In this document: positions 12,201 through 25,454 of the stretch, piece after piece
Numbering within the stretch: the first letter of the stretch is position 1
Layout of the letters: each line of letters opens with the position of its first letter
DNA from: Clonostachys chloroleuca
Lineage: Eukaryota; Ascomycota; Sordariomycetes; Hypocreales; Bionectriaceae
Length of the DNA: 64,000 nucleotides
Assembly: GCA_037952775.1 (NCBI GenBank)
Contig: JBANAY010000003.1
Span: 10,788,001-10,852,000 of the forward strand
Direction: 5' to 3'
The notes under the pieces: model-generated
Told to the model about the DNA's origin: nothing
Database searches by the model: none
The model's input: the letters and a program-made list of their open reading frames with translations, nothing else
Translations under genes and position numbers: made by a program

Positions 12201-15200
12201 TCGGTTGGTCTACTACGTACACAACTATCGGCTTGGCTACAGCATCTGGTCCCTCGCGGGGGTCGGGAGCCAAAGACCCATCCCGAAGCCGATCGGGAGC
12301 CACTACTGCCAACCGGAGTCTCTTGAACCTGCGTGTCATTGCACTGGTAGTGAGTATATGCCCCTCTCTATCAAATGAATGATATACGTACGCTGGAGGT
12401 TGATCCAAACTAGCAACTGGATAAGCTAATTGTTTATGGGGTGTATTTCCGGTTGGTGTATATGCCAGGCCAGTCCTCCACCAGCGTTCCACACGGGATC
12501 TGTCTAACTCTCATGCCAACCACACGCAGCCTAACGCGGCCTGCTAGGGGCGGAAGTGACACCTTGGAATTCAAAACCGCGTTGAGATAAACGGGCGTCA
12601 TCACCAACGCGGAAAACCCAAAACCTCCAGGCTGGAACAGGTCACACGTGTCGTAGGTAGTCTCGCATGAGCTGCTGTACCGTCCTGGAGCCGCCTAACG
12701 ATATCTGGACACGAACGCGCAGTATGGCGCAGCCCTATGGACCTAGCGATGATCCATGTCTCCCACCGAGACCAACTGAGACGGTCGATTCAGCTAGCTA
12801 GTACCGAGCTACGGAGGCTTCTCTCGCCCTTGTGCCATGGTGCGAACAGCGTGTGGAGAGGGCCAGCTCGCAGCTGATGGTAGGAGGTCATTGCTGGCGT
12901 GTGCAACGTACGACGTGCACTAACTAATGGGGTAGTTTCGTAAAGCGAGGGATCAAATCTTGTCTTGCCCACCAGCCGAGGCTGTTGCGTGGCCCTAGTG
13001 CATATTGGGCGTCGCTACGTCCATGATGGAGGTTCCCTTGATATTAGACGGGAGGTTGTTTTCCCCCGTTCAGCCTCTTTGCTCACCTTGCATTCAGCTG
13101 TGCACTCCAAGGCAGGGCCCAAACCGGGCCCAAACCACCCAATCTGGATAATGACCGGGGCCTACTCCATACACTACCAGCTGAAGCACGCTCCAATCTG
13201 TCAGCCACCAATCATGGGTATTGTACAAATCTTTTGGTAAGAAACTATGATTCTTGCAACCAATTATCAAGACCAAAGCAGGGAATGGTCAAACAATTGG
13301 TCATCTCAGCAATTGCCTTCCATTCTTGAACGAGGAGCAGTCTGGTATCCACGAGAACCCCGTAGGGATCTACGTACTCCAAAACAAGGAGCAGGACGAG
13401 CCGTAAATTAGCATGGCGCCCCCAAGACTAGACTTCCCAAGAAAGGCAGCTGGAACTAGGTTGGGCTGGGGAGCTCAGGAAGGGCACGCTCCCAGGAATC
13501 CGGGTCGCCCAATGCCAATGGCCAGGTACCAGCCTTTGCTTGCCAAGAGCATGGACCAGGTAGAAAAACAATGGGTGCGCCACGGCGAGCCAGCCAACCA
13601 ACCCTACAGGTACCTGCTCAATGCCTTTGGGGGGGAGAGGGGGAGAGGCCAATCCCCACCCGCCCGCCAACACCAGCACCGCTAGCTGGCCACGGCGCTG
13701 ACTACAGCAGCCATCAGCATCCTCTGATAGGGCAGCGCCCCCGGCAGTGAGGCACCGGAATATTGGACATGACCAGCTGGCGGCTCGGCAGTCACTCGAT
13801 ACTCCAGAGCAGGCAGCAGCTTTCAGCTCTTCTAAGCAAAAAGGCGGTCGGTTGGAGCATCGCCATTAGATTCGCTCGGGGGCGGGCCCACTGGCAGGCC
13901 TCCTAAATCCGAGATTTGGCTGTGCGCACACCCAGCTGCTAGAGCGAGGTTGAATCCGCAGCTGGGGGGCGGTTACGTCGCCGCTACACGATAGGTGAGG
14001 AATCGAGGCTGACCAGAGATCGATGCTAGTTAGTGTTTACGAATGCCCTTCCTACCCCTCACAAGGCTCATCACAGCAAGCCCATGAAATTGGACGCCCA
14101 GGCCAATGAGCTCTGGCGGAGGCAAGGGCATGAAGGGCCTCGCAATCTTCATGGCTGAGCCCAGACGCGACCCTATTTGGTCCCCGTCCGGCATTCTCCT
14201 TCTTGCTTGCCCTGCTCAGCTCAGCAGGACCAGAAACTGGCCTGTAGCCTTTCGAGTCAATGAGATTGGCTATGGGTTCGATTGCCCCACCATCATGCCT
14301 CAAATTGGAGATCCATGCCAATCATGCACACGCAGTGACTTCGACTCCCAATCCGCCTTCTCATTTTCCCTCTTCGTCATCATCGACGTCTTCTTACTAC
14401 ACGCCTTGGCCTTCTTTGATGGAGAGCGGTCGTTTTCCGCCTTACATTTCCCTGAATGCTGATCGGCCCTGAAGACCCACCCCTTCGATGCTTTTTGATG
14501 CATCCATGACACTCCTTGCGGAGATGAATCTGCCCCATGCCAACTGACCACTACCCTGTATTGAAGCTTACATTGGCTGCAAGTTGAAGCAATAGAAGTG
14601 TATTATCCATCATCATGTGCCAACTTTGTATTCCCTTACGTTGGCGTTGTCCAGAGGGCGGCCCGCTAGGCAAGATAAGCATGGGACTAACGAAAGCCAT
14701 AATCGAGCCGGCGTCAAGCGAGCGCCGTTGCTTCCATATGAGGTATGCACGATGCATACCTTGATAGCTAGCCTCTGACTCTGTTGCCCAGTCTCAACTA
14801 GTATTTTTCTATGATTTTTTTTTTTGCCGACGAAAGATACTTACTCGCTTTCGGTTGCGGACATCGCCCGACCCCGAAGTAGCGACACTAACTCCTCGTA
14901 GTGGATGGACGGCGACCGTTTTTTTTTCTCTTGCTTCTTGATGTAGTCCCCTTTGACATCATTACCAGTGTTGGTTTGGAGGTGCACTGTAAAACTCAGA
15001 TTCTCATGATTCAGACAGCCTCCACGCCCCCTCCAATACTTCTGCCATCTTACCCTCTTTCATCTCCGCCCCCGTGGCCTCGGGCATACTAACTCGCTAG
15101 CTCCAAAATGTCGGGCTCTTCTCATTGTGTTGCCTTGGTCCGACAGACATGGGGATATGGGACTTCTACATATGAGGTCAAGCCAGATTGAGGATCCCTC

Positions 15201-18200
15201 CGGCTTGGTCGCGCCGCCCCACGTAACGCACACCCAGAGAGGGCCGTTCTCCCAACAAGCCTTACTAGATCGCCGACTACATGTATTATACAGTATGTGG
15301 GTTTTTAATCTTTTTGCAATCGTGGTTGCTAGCCTCGGTGGCATGCCTCGAACCGGCCCAGCGCCGTCGCTCAAAGCTTGTTTTCCCGACAGAACGGGAT
15401 ATTGGGGCCCTGGCGGGTTTCATGACAAAAGCCAACCTTCTCATGCGCAACGCCGAGAAGGGCTCCGCGATCCAGGGGGCTCCGGGGATCAGAAGAGGGA
15501 AGGGTGTGCCGTTCCGTTGCAGTGCAAGAAGATCGCCTCGTATTCTCGGCCAAGAAAGATCTTTGGAATTTTCCCCTTCTCCTTCGGCCCTGGATGTTGT
15601 TTTCGGGTTATAACCCAGGCTTGTTATGATTGCCCAAGTTACGTTGGAACATCCTATGCAGCCACTCCCAGGGACCCCACCTGCGATGGTAATGTCCAGG
15701 TTGACGTGCCAAATAGGTGTGTGGGTTAGAACCATCTCACACTCCAGCGACCTTGACAGCCCTACTGCGACGTTTCCAAAGTGAATCTTCTAGACGTCGC
15801 CCCTCGTATCCTGCTAGCCTCACTGTAGCATCATTGTGTATGATTCAGGCCCACCAACCGCACCAGCACCGCCTCCCTATAGATTGCGCTTCAACAGCCC
15901 TATGGAGCAGTGATCGATGGTTAACAGAAACCCCTTTACGCGCGTTCAATAACCTTGAAGGCGAGAAACTGCCTTGAATCGCATCACACGAGATGAGCAA
16001 GGAGGGGTGGATGGAGAGGGGGGACCATAGAATCAAGGCTGCATGCATGCTGGGGCGAATCTCAGCGATGGGAAAAAAGTGCATGTCATGCCCTATAAAT
16101 TACTTCGCCTCTTGTTGGCCGCCCTTTTTTCCATGGCAGCCAAGCTTGCTTGGCAACACAGGTCGTTGGTTGCTGAAGCTCCGAGCCGGCTGGCCCAATC
16201 CCTGCGCGAGGGTAAGGGAGATCAGCGAAGCGCCCAAGCCCTACGGGGGCCGCGGCGGCGTCAAAGTCGCACCGTCCATTTTTCTCCTTCTGTTTCCCCC
16301 CCCCCCTTCTTTTCCCGCGTGGGCGCCAAATGACACATACGTAATACGGCCGGAGTGGATATTCTGCGCGAGTTACACCCAAACCGCCCTCGTCCCTCAA
16401 CCTTCCCTTGTCGGCGGGGGATCCATCGCGCACGCTGCGTACGTAGCTGCCGTCCCCAGCCACCATGGCATCAATAAGCGAGTACGGGGGGAACCAAAAC
16501 ACTGGTTTGCTAATCGGGTATCACCCTCCCACCAGAATCCTCCTCGCCCTACCCGTCGTGCCTCGGCCAATTGGGGGTAGGAGAGGGGATGGGAAGGAAG
16601 GAATGGACAAGTTTTGAGCGACGCAACTTCGGTATATGAAACGCCCACAGCCTTGTGCTCTGGTTGGTAGATTTCCCCGGCGGCTCAGAGACTATCCCAG
16701 ATTCGAGGAGCGAAACGCACGTACGTAGTAGTATTCTGACCAGCCTGGACGAAGGTTCAATAAAGTTTTAGAGCCTCAGGGGAAAAGGTTGGCAGGCTAA
16801 AATTAGTCGAGCAGGGATTGTGGCAGTTGTGAAGACCGCTGTGACTGGGAGAGAGGAGAGGAGTTTCATTCTATCGGTCCCGTCTGTATTGTCAGTGACC
16901 AACAGGCTGATTGCAATGTGCTAGGTCTTACCAACTTCTTACTGTAGGTAGGTAATCATGATGAAGCGAGGGCCTGTCACTGCTCGTGTTGGTCACTGAT
17001 CGGACACACGGCCTCCGATGAGCCCGACCATGAGACTCCGACGCACATCCCTGAACGTCTGGAGTGCTGGAGCGTCTGTGAGATTTAGTGCTCGCTCCCC
17101 CAGTAGAGGGAGCCATGGCCTTCACCTGGCCCCACCGGTAGGGCGTGTATGGCGCTTCGATGGTTGGCATGCGCGGCGCGCTATTAGCTGTACGTCGCGG
17201 ACTATAGGGAGTAGAGAGGCAGCGACGGAGCGCGCGAGAGCATCACCCATAGTAATAATGCTTACCAAAGCTCAGCGGTTGGGGGCGGCGCCAGACCCTC
17301 GGGCATTATTGCCGTGGCGACTTGGAATATACGCCCGCCGGTGAGGATGATGGCGATGATGGTGCTCATTTTCCTCTAGTTAGTGCGATCCCTGCCTTGT
17401 GCGCTTGGCGATATGATGCCTGGGCGGGGTTTAAGAGTGATGGAACGTGGTTTGGGGCTAGATTATGCGTGATGGATTTGGAATTACCGGATCAGGGAAT
17501 TACCGACTCATCAAGCTGACCTGCTGCAGGGCTGACAGTTGTTCGCGTGGGCTTTCCAATTAGCTTCAGCCAAAGTCTACGGCACAGGCGATCAAGAAGG
17601 AGTGGAGAAGGCTCAGGCAAGGACTTCATCAATGTAATCCAATGTTTGCTGCCTGAGATTGAAGAGTTCTGGGAGAGGAGTAATGTCGGGGAATTCCTGG
17701 TCTTCGGCCTCGTTCAGATGGAACCATTCCTGCGTTGAGATCAGCCCAACGTTGTTATATTACCTAGTAACATTGAGCCATGTCATCACAGCACAGTCTC
17801 GGGGTTGAACCGCCTTGGATATGCCGAGATGAGACCCTGGAGGGATGCCATCTGCCGTTGCTGACAGAATCGTGAGCGAGTGGTCCCCGAGCCGAGTGCT
17901 GCCTGGCCGAGGACCCCGAAACTCTCATCTTCAACATGGGTGATTGACGTTCACAGCGCCTTATTCTAGTACAGGCATCTCGATAACGGGACTTTGGGTA
18001 GTATCTTAGGACTTGGGGCCCCCAAAGTCGGCAGTTTAAGAATAGATTTGGGCATGATAGGGCGGGGTTTGAGGAGGATTCAACTGAGAGATCCACATGC
18101 CAATAGCCTTGCCGGTGTTTCAGAACCAGGTGTCTCTACAGTAGGCCAAATTTATCCTTACAGGCGGCCTTGTCGCTGATCAACGCTGCTGCCAATTGAG

Positions 18201-20939
18201 GCCAACCTGGATGCACTTGGCAAACAGCCCAAAGAACATGACAAGAAGCCCATGCCAGACTGCAGGGCTCCCGCGTGAGCGACGCCATCGCGAAAGAGGA
18301 AAAATGTGCGCCAGCATGCCTCGCTGCTGGTAAGGCTAGGCCTAGCCTAGATAGAAAAATAAGCCGTCTCGCAAGTGTTGATTGCATCCATAGCTCCCCG
18401 GAGGCTCGCAATGGGGTTTGCCCTTTGATCCTCGCTGCGTTGTCAGCGCGCCCGCATGGATGAGATCTCGACCTGCATACATAAGGCGCTGCCTAGAATA
18501 GATGCGGACGGCTCAATCGCGCGCTGTTAGCTGCAGGATGCCAGGCGAGTGTCTATTGGGAGACCCCGGACGTGACGCCTCGGATGCGGGATGGGATGGG
18601 GCCTCTCTTCGAATATGCAGAGGAAAATATGAAGGAACAATACATACAGTAGCACCGCGTACCTAGGATGTACGCGATATTGGCCAAGACCCGTATCTGA
18701 ACTCCGTAACTCCGTCCAAGCGTTGACATTGCAATGGCAAGGCCCGCGCTGCTGTTACGGGTCAGCCCTGGCGTGCCAATGGGCAGGAGGCAGCCGGCGG
18801 CGTTTGTGCTCTGAAGAAAAGTAAGACACGGGTCCTAGAAAGGCTGTCAATCATCACCAAAGCGGCCGTGGGTGGCGATCGATGTCAGAGAAGCCCCGAG
18901 ATCCATTGGCAAGCCGAAGGTTCCTCTTCTTCTCAATGCGCACGAATGACCCTTGAAAGCCGTGAAACAGGCTCCCTCTGGATGGAAATTAGGTCTCTTG
19001 CGCGCTGGTGCGAGGGACAAGGGTCGCTCTCGAGGTAGAGGGCCTTACGTAGGTATGCGCTATCCACCTACTCTTGCCAATGTATTACCATCCAATCCCA
19101 TACCAGTAGCAGCGGCGAGCTAGGCCTACATAGGCACGGTAGTGAAGTCGCCCTCGCACACCCTGGGGACTTTGCGTGCATGTACCTTTCATTCTCCCCT
19201 CCCGCTTGCTTGCCTTCCCGTCGGGAGAGTGTGGGGGGTGGCTCAGAACTCATGTCCTTCCATGGCCCTACACGCCCAGGCATGCTCTGGGCTAGGCTCT
19301 TTCATTCGGTGGAGCATGCGATGAGGTCGATCAGGACCATCCATAGGGTCGCCGACTCCTGGTACGCACGCGCGCTCGGTTTGATGGCATGATCGGGAGC
19401 GCGGCGGCCAAAGTACGGCTCGAAGCGGCACGCGCACAGCAATGTAAGAATGGATCGGGTCCAGTCACGCATTGGAGCATCCGGCGGCTCAATCGGTAGG
19501 CGCTGAGAGACCAAAGTCCACACCAGCCAACCCGCCCTTTCCAGTACCAAGGTGCACAGGCAGGGTATGTACCTACATAATAGGGTTGTCCATTGGCAGC
19601 CCACTGATCGGATGGTTGGATGACTGCACGACGGAGCATGACACACCGGCCCTGGATTGTGTTTGCTCAGCACGCATCCAGGCGTCTTCTTCACCGGAGC
19701 GACTATTCGATGGTGGCCCAGCTGCCAGCGAGCGGGCAGCATGCCGCGTCTCTAGGAGCAGGCAGGGTCCCACCAAGGAGGTGTGCTGGTACCTCGCAAG
19801 GCATGTAGGTGCCAGTATGAGGTAAGGTAGGGCTTGTCTGTCAAGGGCCCGCGCGCGTCCATTATCTGCCAGGCTACTCCCTGGGCGTTGACGATGAGCA
19901 GCGACACTCAGGCTCGGGCTCCACGCCCCCCTCTCCTTCCCGCGCTTGGGGGTAGGGTTTGGCTCTACCTCGCAGGGAGGTACTTCCGTGGGTCCTCGAC
20001 GGGCCCTTCTGCGGATCCCAGCGCGGACGTACCACGGTACGTAACGTCCACCCCTCCCTAGCCAAGCCACACTCTGACGACGGGACCAATGGGCAAATGT
20101 CTCTGTCGTGCACCCTTGTCGACGGGGTGTGGAGTGGGAGCAAGAGCAAGAGCAGCCCTGCGAGTCCCCCAGCACCTCTACCGTTTGCGAAGCCATGCCA
20201 ATGCTATTCGAATATGCTCGGCCAAAGTCTTCTCATTCAGCAGTTTAAGTGGTCGATGTTCAAGTACTAGACCCCGTCCCCCCCATCAAACTCCAAACCC
20301 CTCCCTCTATCTGCATTCTGTCACTCCCATTGCCATTGCGTCTCACAGTAAACTTGCCACAGCGCCCCGGCATTGATTTACACCAGCATCGCCAATTGCC
20401 TGCCAGGGAAGGATAGAGGGAAGAGGCTCAGCCATCCAGCAATTCTTGTTGCTGAGGAAAAGATAGGACGAGCGGTTTGCTTGGTCACCTCCTGCACTCA
20501 AGGTATGACCTGAAATAGGACATCCGCATCACACGTTTCTTTTCGCCTCGCCACAGCATTGCTTCCTGATAAAGCTGCCCTTTGGCCTTTGGTCCTCTCG
20601 GCCGGTCCAAGACGACGCTTGGTTTTGTTATTGTTCCTCCTCTTCTTGTTCGACTCCGCCTTTCTATTTGTATCCCTTGTTTATTTCTTTCCAGCTGGGA
20701 CGAAACACCAGGCTGTGCTGCTGAATCCCGACCTCTGCTTCGTGATTCGTCGGCCTCCCCGAAACCGCGCTCGCCACTGCCAGAATCTCAGAGCTGAACC
20801 TACTCCACAAATCCACCAGCAAAAACGAAGGCCCATCCACTCACTGCCCTATGACGAGGAGGACCAGCCTCCTGGGCTTTACTAGGTCTTCCTACATCCT
20901 CCCATTACTAGGGCCTTGAGTCAGGATTATCGCATCAAC
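6200..20939. other. long gene-free region upstream of the C2H2 gene
   Basis: Nearly 15 kb with moderate base composition and no supportable gene on either strand. The longest frames (for example 222 codons at 10825-11493 and 207 codons at 19573-20196) overlap open frames on the opposite strand and have random-looking translations without domains. Contents noted: many ACGTACGT / GTAGGTAGGTA-type words, an ATGT microsatellite at 7285-7306, homopolymer runs (T at 14815-14825, C at 16299-16308), and pyrimidine-rich tracts at about 20260-20935 just upstream of the C2H2 start. It could be a very large regulatory region, host non-coding RNAs, or be decayed repeats; I cannot tell which. Confidence 0.5.
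7285..7306. repeat. ATGT tetranucleotide microsatellite
   Basis: Five perfect tandem copies of ATGT plus a partial unit lie in the gene-free region. It is a simple sequence repeat and a potential length-polymorphic marker; no function is implied. Confidence 0.9.
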
Positions 20940-22832
20940 ATGGAGCTCCAGCAAAGAGAGTCCCAGAGCCTCCCGAGTATTATAGTCCCAGGTGCCGCCG
21001 CCCGCTTTCGATCTCGACATGATGATCAACCCTATGGAAGGAGTCCAGCAATGTCAATTCCTGGCTCAGACCTCCGACAAGAAGCTCCTCCTCCACTGCC
21101 ACCTCCTCGGATGCCCCTGGGTAACCCCAACGACCAAGCTATGTCAATAGACCGACGAGATTATGCTCAGTTCACGCCCTCCTTGAGCAGTGGCTATGGG
21201 AGTGCCGCCTCATCAGTAGCCGAGGACAGAGACAGGTTAAAGAGGAGGGTTACCGGAATCAAGACTGAGGACCACGACGAAGGTTACTCAAGCTTCTCAA
21301 GCTGGTCATCAATGGAAAAGTAAGCACAGCCCGCGCAATTAACATGAGAAGTCTGTTGTTGTCTTGCCAGAATAACCAGATCTAACATACCTCTAGACCC
21401 AGAGATGCATTCCCACCCCTCGGATTCGGACTACACCACGACAGATTTCAGTTCCAATCGCCAGCGGGCGATGTCGACAGTATGAAGAAGAAGCTTGATC
21501 AGATGCGCCCCGTCGATAGATCTCCACCGATATCCTCCCTCAGCAGCCTCAGCAGCCTCTCTTCGAGGCCTCCCGAGCGATACCCCTCCGTCCTCAGCAT
21601 GCCTCACCAGCTCCCTTTCCACCCACGACCTCTCGATCCATCCAGGATGTCAGAGGCATCCTCATTCTCACCCAGATCTACACCCTTTAGCCACACAGGC
21701 CGTCGATCCCCACAAGAGAGCGTGGACATGGATAGGTCTCCACGAACTCGATCGTCTAGAAATAATAGCGATGATGCATCAGTCCACGGTGGATATGAAT
21801 ACTACGGCGCCGAGGAGATGGAAATCGAAGAGACCTCCTCGCTCAAAAGGCTTCAGCTTGGTGATATTTGCCTGGCTGGGCAAAAGCGTCGTGCACCTTC
21901 GGATGACCTCCTGCGACGAGGCGAGGCCAACCCTCGAGGCTCTCCCACTCCCCGTCTTGCTACGATATCACAGGGCGTGCCTGTACCTTCACTTTCCCGC
22001 TCAAGCTCCTACGTATCCAACATCTCAGTAGGCCTATCAAGCGCTGCTACGTACGACCGTCGCTCTCCCAGGGGACAATCGCCTAGCGGTATCTCACCTA
22101 CCTCCACCGCCTCCCCATACACTACACCAAAGTCCCTTAACCCTAGCCCGAGGGGTTCTATCTCTGGACGGGCTACAGGGCACCACCGAAACGTATCGGG
22201 CGCAAGCCCGAGGAAAATTCCCGAAATACAGAAGCCCGGGCTTAAGATGCAGGGATTTTTCATGTGCGAATGCTGTCCCAAGAAACCCAAGAAATTCGAG
22301 ACGGCCGAGGATCTCAAGTACGTATTATTTAGGCGGTCTATCCTCACTTTTACGATCGAATCTAACCCAAACTATCAGAGCACATGAAGCTGAGAAGCAA
22401 TACAACTGCCAATACTGCGGCAATCGCTTCAAGAACAAGAACGAAGCAGAGCGACATCAGAACTCTCTGCACGTCCGACGCCATTCATGGTCGTGCTCGG
22501 CTTTGAAAGATTACAAGCGAGCTTTCCATGAGTCAACCACTCGGCCCTATGAAGCTGACACTTGTGGATACTGCGGCGAGGACTTTGCTCGTTCTGGCCG
22601 CGGCCCAGGTAGTAACGGCCCCCGATACGCCACCGAACGGGACTGGGAGGAGCGATCAAGACATTTGCAGGATTACCACAAATTTGGCGAATGCAACACG
22701 TCAAAGAAGTTCTTCCGAGCGGATCACTTCAGGCAGCACCTGAAGCACAGTCATGCTGGCGCAAGCGGGAAGTGGACTAATATGCTTGAGACCGCCTGCA
22801 TGATCGATGAGGAGCCTGTACAGCACAGGTAA
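20940..22832 (+). CDS. C2H2 zinc-finger protein with long disordered N-terminus
   Basis: Deduced join 20940..21319, 21397..22317, 22379..22832, giving 584 residues. The introns (77 and 61 bases) have GTAAGC/GTACGT donors and CTCTAG/ATCAG acceptors, and both keep the frame. The first in-frame ATG (20940) follows a TAG stop by a few codons. Residues 1 to about 410 are rich in Ser, Pro and Arg and look disordered. From about 415 come Cys/His modules: a first CECC-type unit, a clear finger (YNCQYCGNRF...RHQNSLH), a DTCGYCGEDF unit and a final FFRADHFRQHLKHSH unit. The second intron falls inside the first module. Likely a nuclear DNA-binding regulator; I do not recognise a named orthologue. It sits below an unusually long gene-free region with a CT-rich leader. 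Confidence 0.85.
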
Positions 22833-25454
22833 AACAGCGAGTAAGTCTATTTCAGCGAAGACTCTCTATTTGAAAGGGCGCTGCGTGGTACAGGGCTGTA
22901 GCCTTGTGGGATTATTTAGTGAGTGGATAAAGAAAAAGAGGGAGAGGCTTCGAAGGGGCAGATTCAATGCGGATTGGTATTGCAGTATAGGGAAAACAAG
23001 CTGAAGCATTGGGAGCTACCACGCGGTCATGGATGATCCCATAGGAAGGCTGCTCCATGGCCGAGAAGAAGAGACGTGTTTCTGGATCCATGGACATACG
23101 ATACGAGTTACGACATTTTAAACTACATTATTGGGCGTTTGGGAGGCAAAGAATCGACAAAGGCTATTTAGTTGTCATAAAATACCATATTCCAGAATTC
23201 GAATCTCATCGGGGAGTCGTGTCCTTCCCTTGTCTTCAACTCTTGTTTGTACAAGAGAGGAGCAGTGTGAATGCACATTGCATCTCTGCTCAGTCGGGCC
23301 CAAACTAGGCAATTGCCAGTGCAGGAATGCCCAGCGCATGCGACACGTCAAAGTTTCGAAAGGTGCAGAGCTTAGCGACACCAGGGTATAGGGCTGGGCT
23401 GAGGAAACAGTTGCGAGCGGATGGGATGTGATGGGGGAAGCGTACCTGCTGCAGTGCGCTTGGCATGGACCAAAGCCGGGCAGGATCAGACCCTGTAGGT
23501 TTGTCACAGCATCGAAGGGCCCCCGGTGTGTGGTACCACCCCGACGAGTTAGTAAGCGGAGGCGACTCGCAACGGTTCTGCCGACGATACATTTCCGTTC
23601 TCTGTCTAGCGGTTACCGTTTTCCTCAGCGCCGCACCTTATTGACTTGGGCCACGCGTGCGCCGAATTCCTCAGCAAGCTTTTTTCGGATGGTTCGCCGA
23701 AAGCCCAGCGAGGACAGACATGGCGGCAGGTGACGACAGCCACATCAGCCCAGAGCCAAGTTGCCATGTGAAGGGTGCGCCACCGCGTCCGCCCTAAATC
23801 GCTGAACGGCCTGCATCCTTGTTGACGGGGCGGTGATTGGCCTGCCCATCCTTGCCTGGGGAGGGGGAGGGGCAGCTTTAAAGCACTTTGGTGGTAGGGC
23901 TTCAATAATGGTGGCGGACATATTGCTTTTGTTGTTCCTCTGGCCACACCTGTCAATGGGAAATATTGGATTTTTTTTTTTTTTCTTCTTCTTTCTTATT
24001 TTGTGTTTAAAATTTGTCTCTCGTGTTTAGTTTTGCTTTGGGCGCGATGCATCAGCATGCATAGGGTTTTTGCTTACTGATCTGTTATAAACCTACCACC
24101 TGTGTTTCTGTACATCCGCTAGGATGAGGATAGGACGAGGGACTCGAGATAGACTCGCGGAACTAGCATAGTCCGGGAAACTATAGCGCAACTTTGGTGG
24201 AGATTGGAATACAACAGGTGACTGGAAGTCACCTGAATGAAGGATTAGTGCGAATTTCGAGACGAGAGGGCTGACTGCCCCGGAGGCGTCGCGAGGCATG
24301 CGCAGATGTGAGTTGGAGGTCCACAACAGGCAAGTCGTGTCGTTAAAGGCATCTTGGGGCTGAGAAAAGGCGTGGATTACTATTGTCGCCCACCCGCTAG
24401 GGGCCATCTACCCCAAGGGGATGGGCCAGAGCTGAGACGCAGCTGAGCTAAAGCGGCGTTAGTCTAGGACGAGTCTAAGTAAGTCTATTTCCTTACCACC
24501 GGTGTCACTGCGGAATCAAAATGTGATGCATCGTGAAGAGTGCGGAATGAAAGGGACACACACACCTTGGGAGGAGTGGGGGAGCTGAACAGAGTTTGTT
24601 TTTTAATTAATTGTTTTCCGCTGTCGGGCGTTCATCGTATAGGTAACTAGCCATCACGAGAAACGGCCGGGGTTTTTTAGTGGAAGGGTACGATTCATCT
24701 TGCCTCGAGGCGTCTCTCGGCGATGGATCGTACCCCATTGATATCTGCGTTATGCCTTGTAGGACTCCAAGCATCCTCATTAATCTACCCGAGGCTCTAT
24801 CTGATTAGTAGGTGTATGCACTGCGAGGGCGTGTGCTTTGAGGGCATCCACACTTTCCACGGATCATCGCTTCAGGGAGTTGTTTGCGCATATGTATGTA
24901 GACGAGGTGAGATGTCATCGCGAGACCGCTACGGCGTGCAAGTGTGACGTCGGGCGGGAGTTGGCTTTAGGGGAGAATGCGCTGTGGCTAGTGACCCTGT
25001 GGCTAGAATGGCAGCTCCTGTGGCGGTGCGGACGGGACGGGAGGGGCTCATCAGTCATTCACGGGAGGAGCTTTTCCAACAAGACCAAGATTTGACACAC
25101 AGCGGGGATATCTGTGCGTCAGTCGGCGGGACAAAAGAAGTTGACCAAGGGTACCGGAAATTCAACTTTATTGCTTAAGAACACTTTGTTATACCCCTCG
25201 GGTGACGTGGAATTTGATAGCATAAATTAAAGGTTCCCTCATCCCCCACATAACCACTTTCCGGGTACACACTTTTTTTGCACTTTGAACCCCCGCCAGG
25301 GCCTATCTTCAAACTGGCTCCAGAAAGTCACATCAACCTTGGGGATCAAGCAGACGGACGTAATCCACTGGATACAAAGCTGGAAGCCTGGGAAGAGTTT
25401 GGGCACAAGTTCGAGTCAGAAGAATTAGAAGCTCTGAAGAAGAGTATTGTCGAG
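22833..25454. other. intergenic, no gene seen
   Basis: Region between the C2H2 gene and YVH1. It holds the 3' flank of the first and the promoter of the second. A poly-T run of about 15 bases begins near 23970. Frames are short and inconsistent, and no domain or RNA gene is recognised. Confidence 0.6.

Noticed and set aside
14268..14290. GGGTTCGATTGCCCC resembling a tRNA T-arm
   Set aside because: The stem does not pair properly and no matching A-box, anticodon arm or acceptor stem lies upstream.
25278..25454. Upstream extension of the YVH1 first exon
   Set aside because: It begins with TTG, has no ATG before 25455, and Yvh1 orthologues start at the MALSRV-like sequence.
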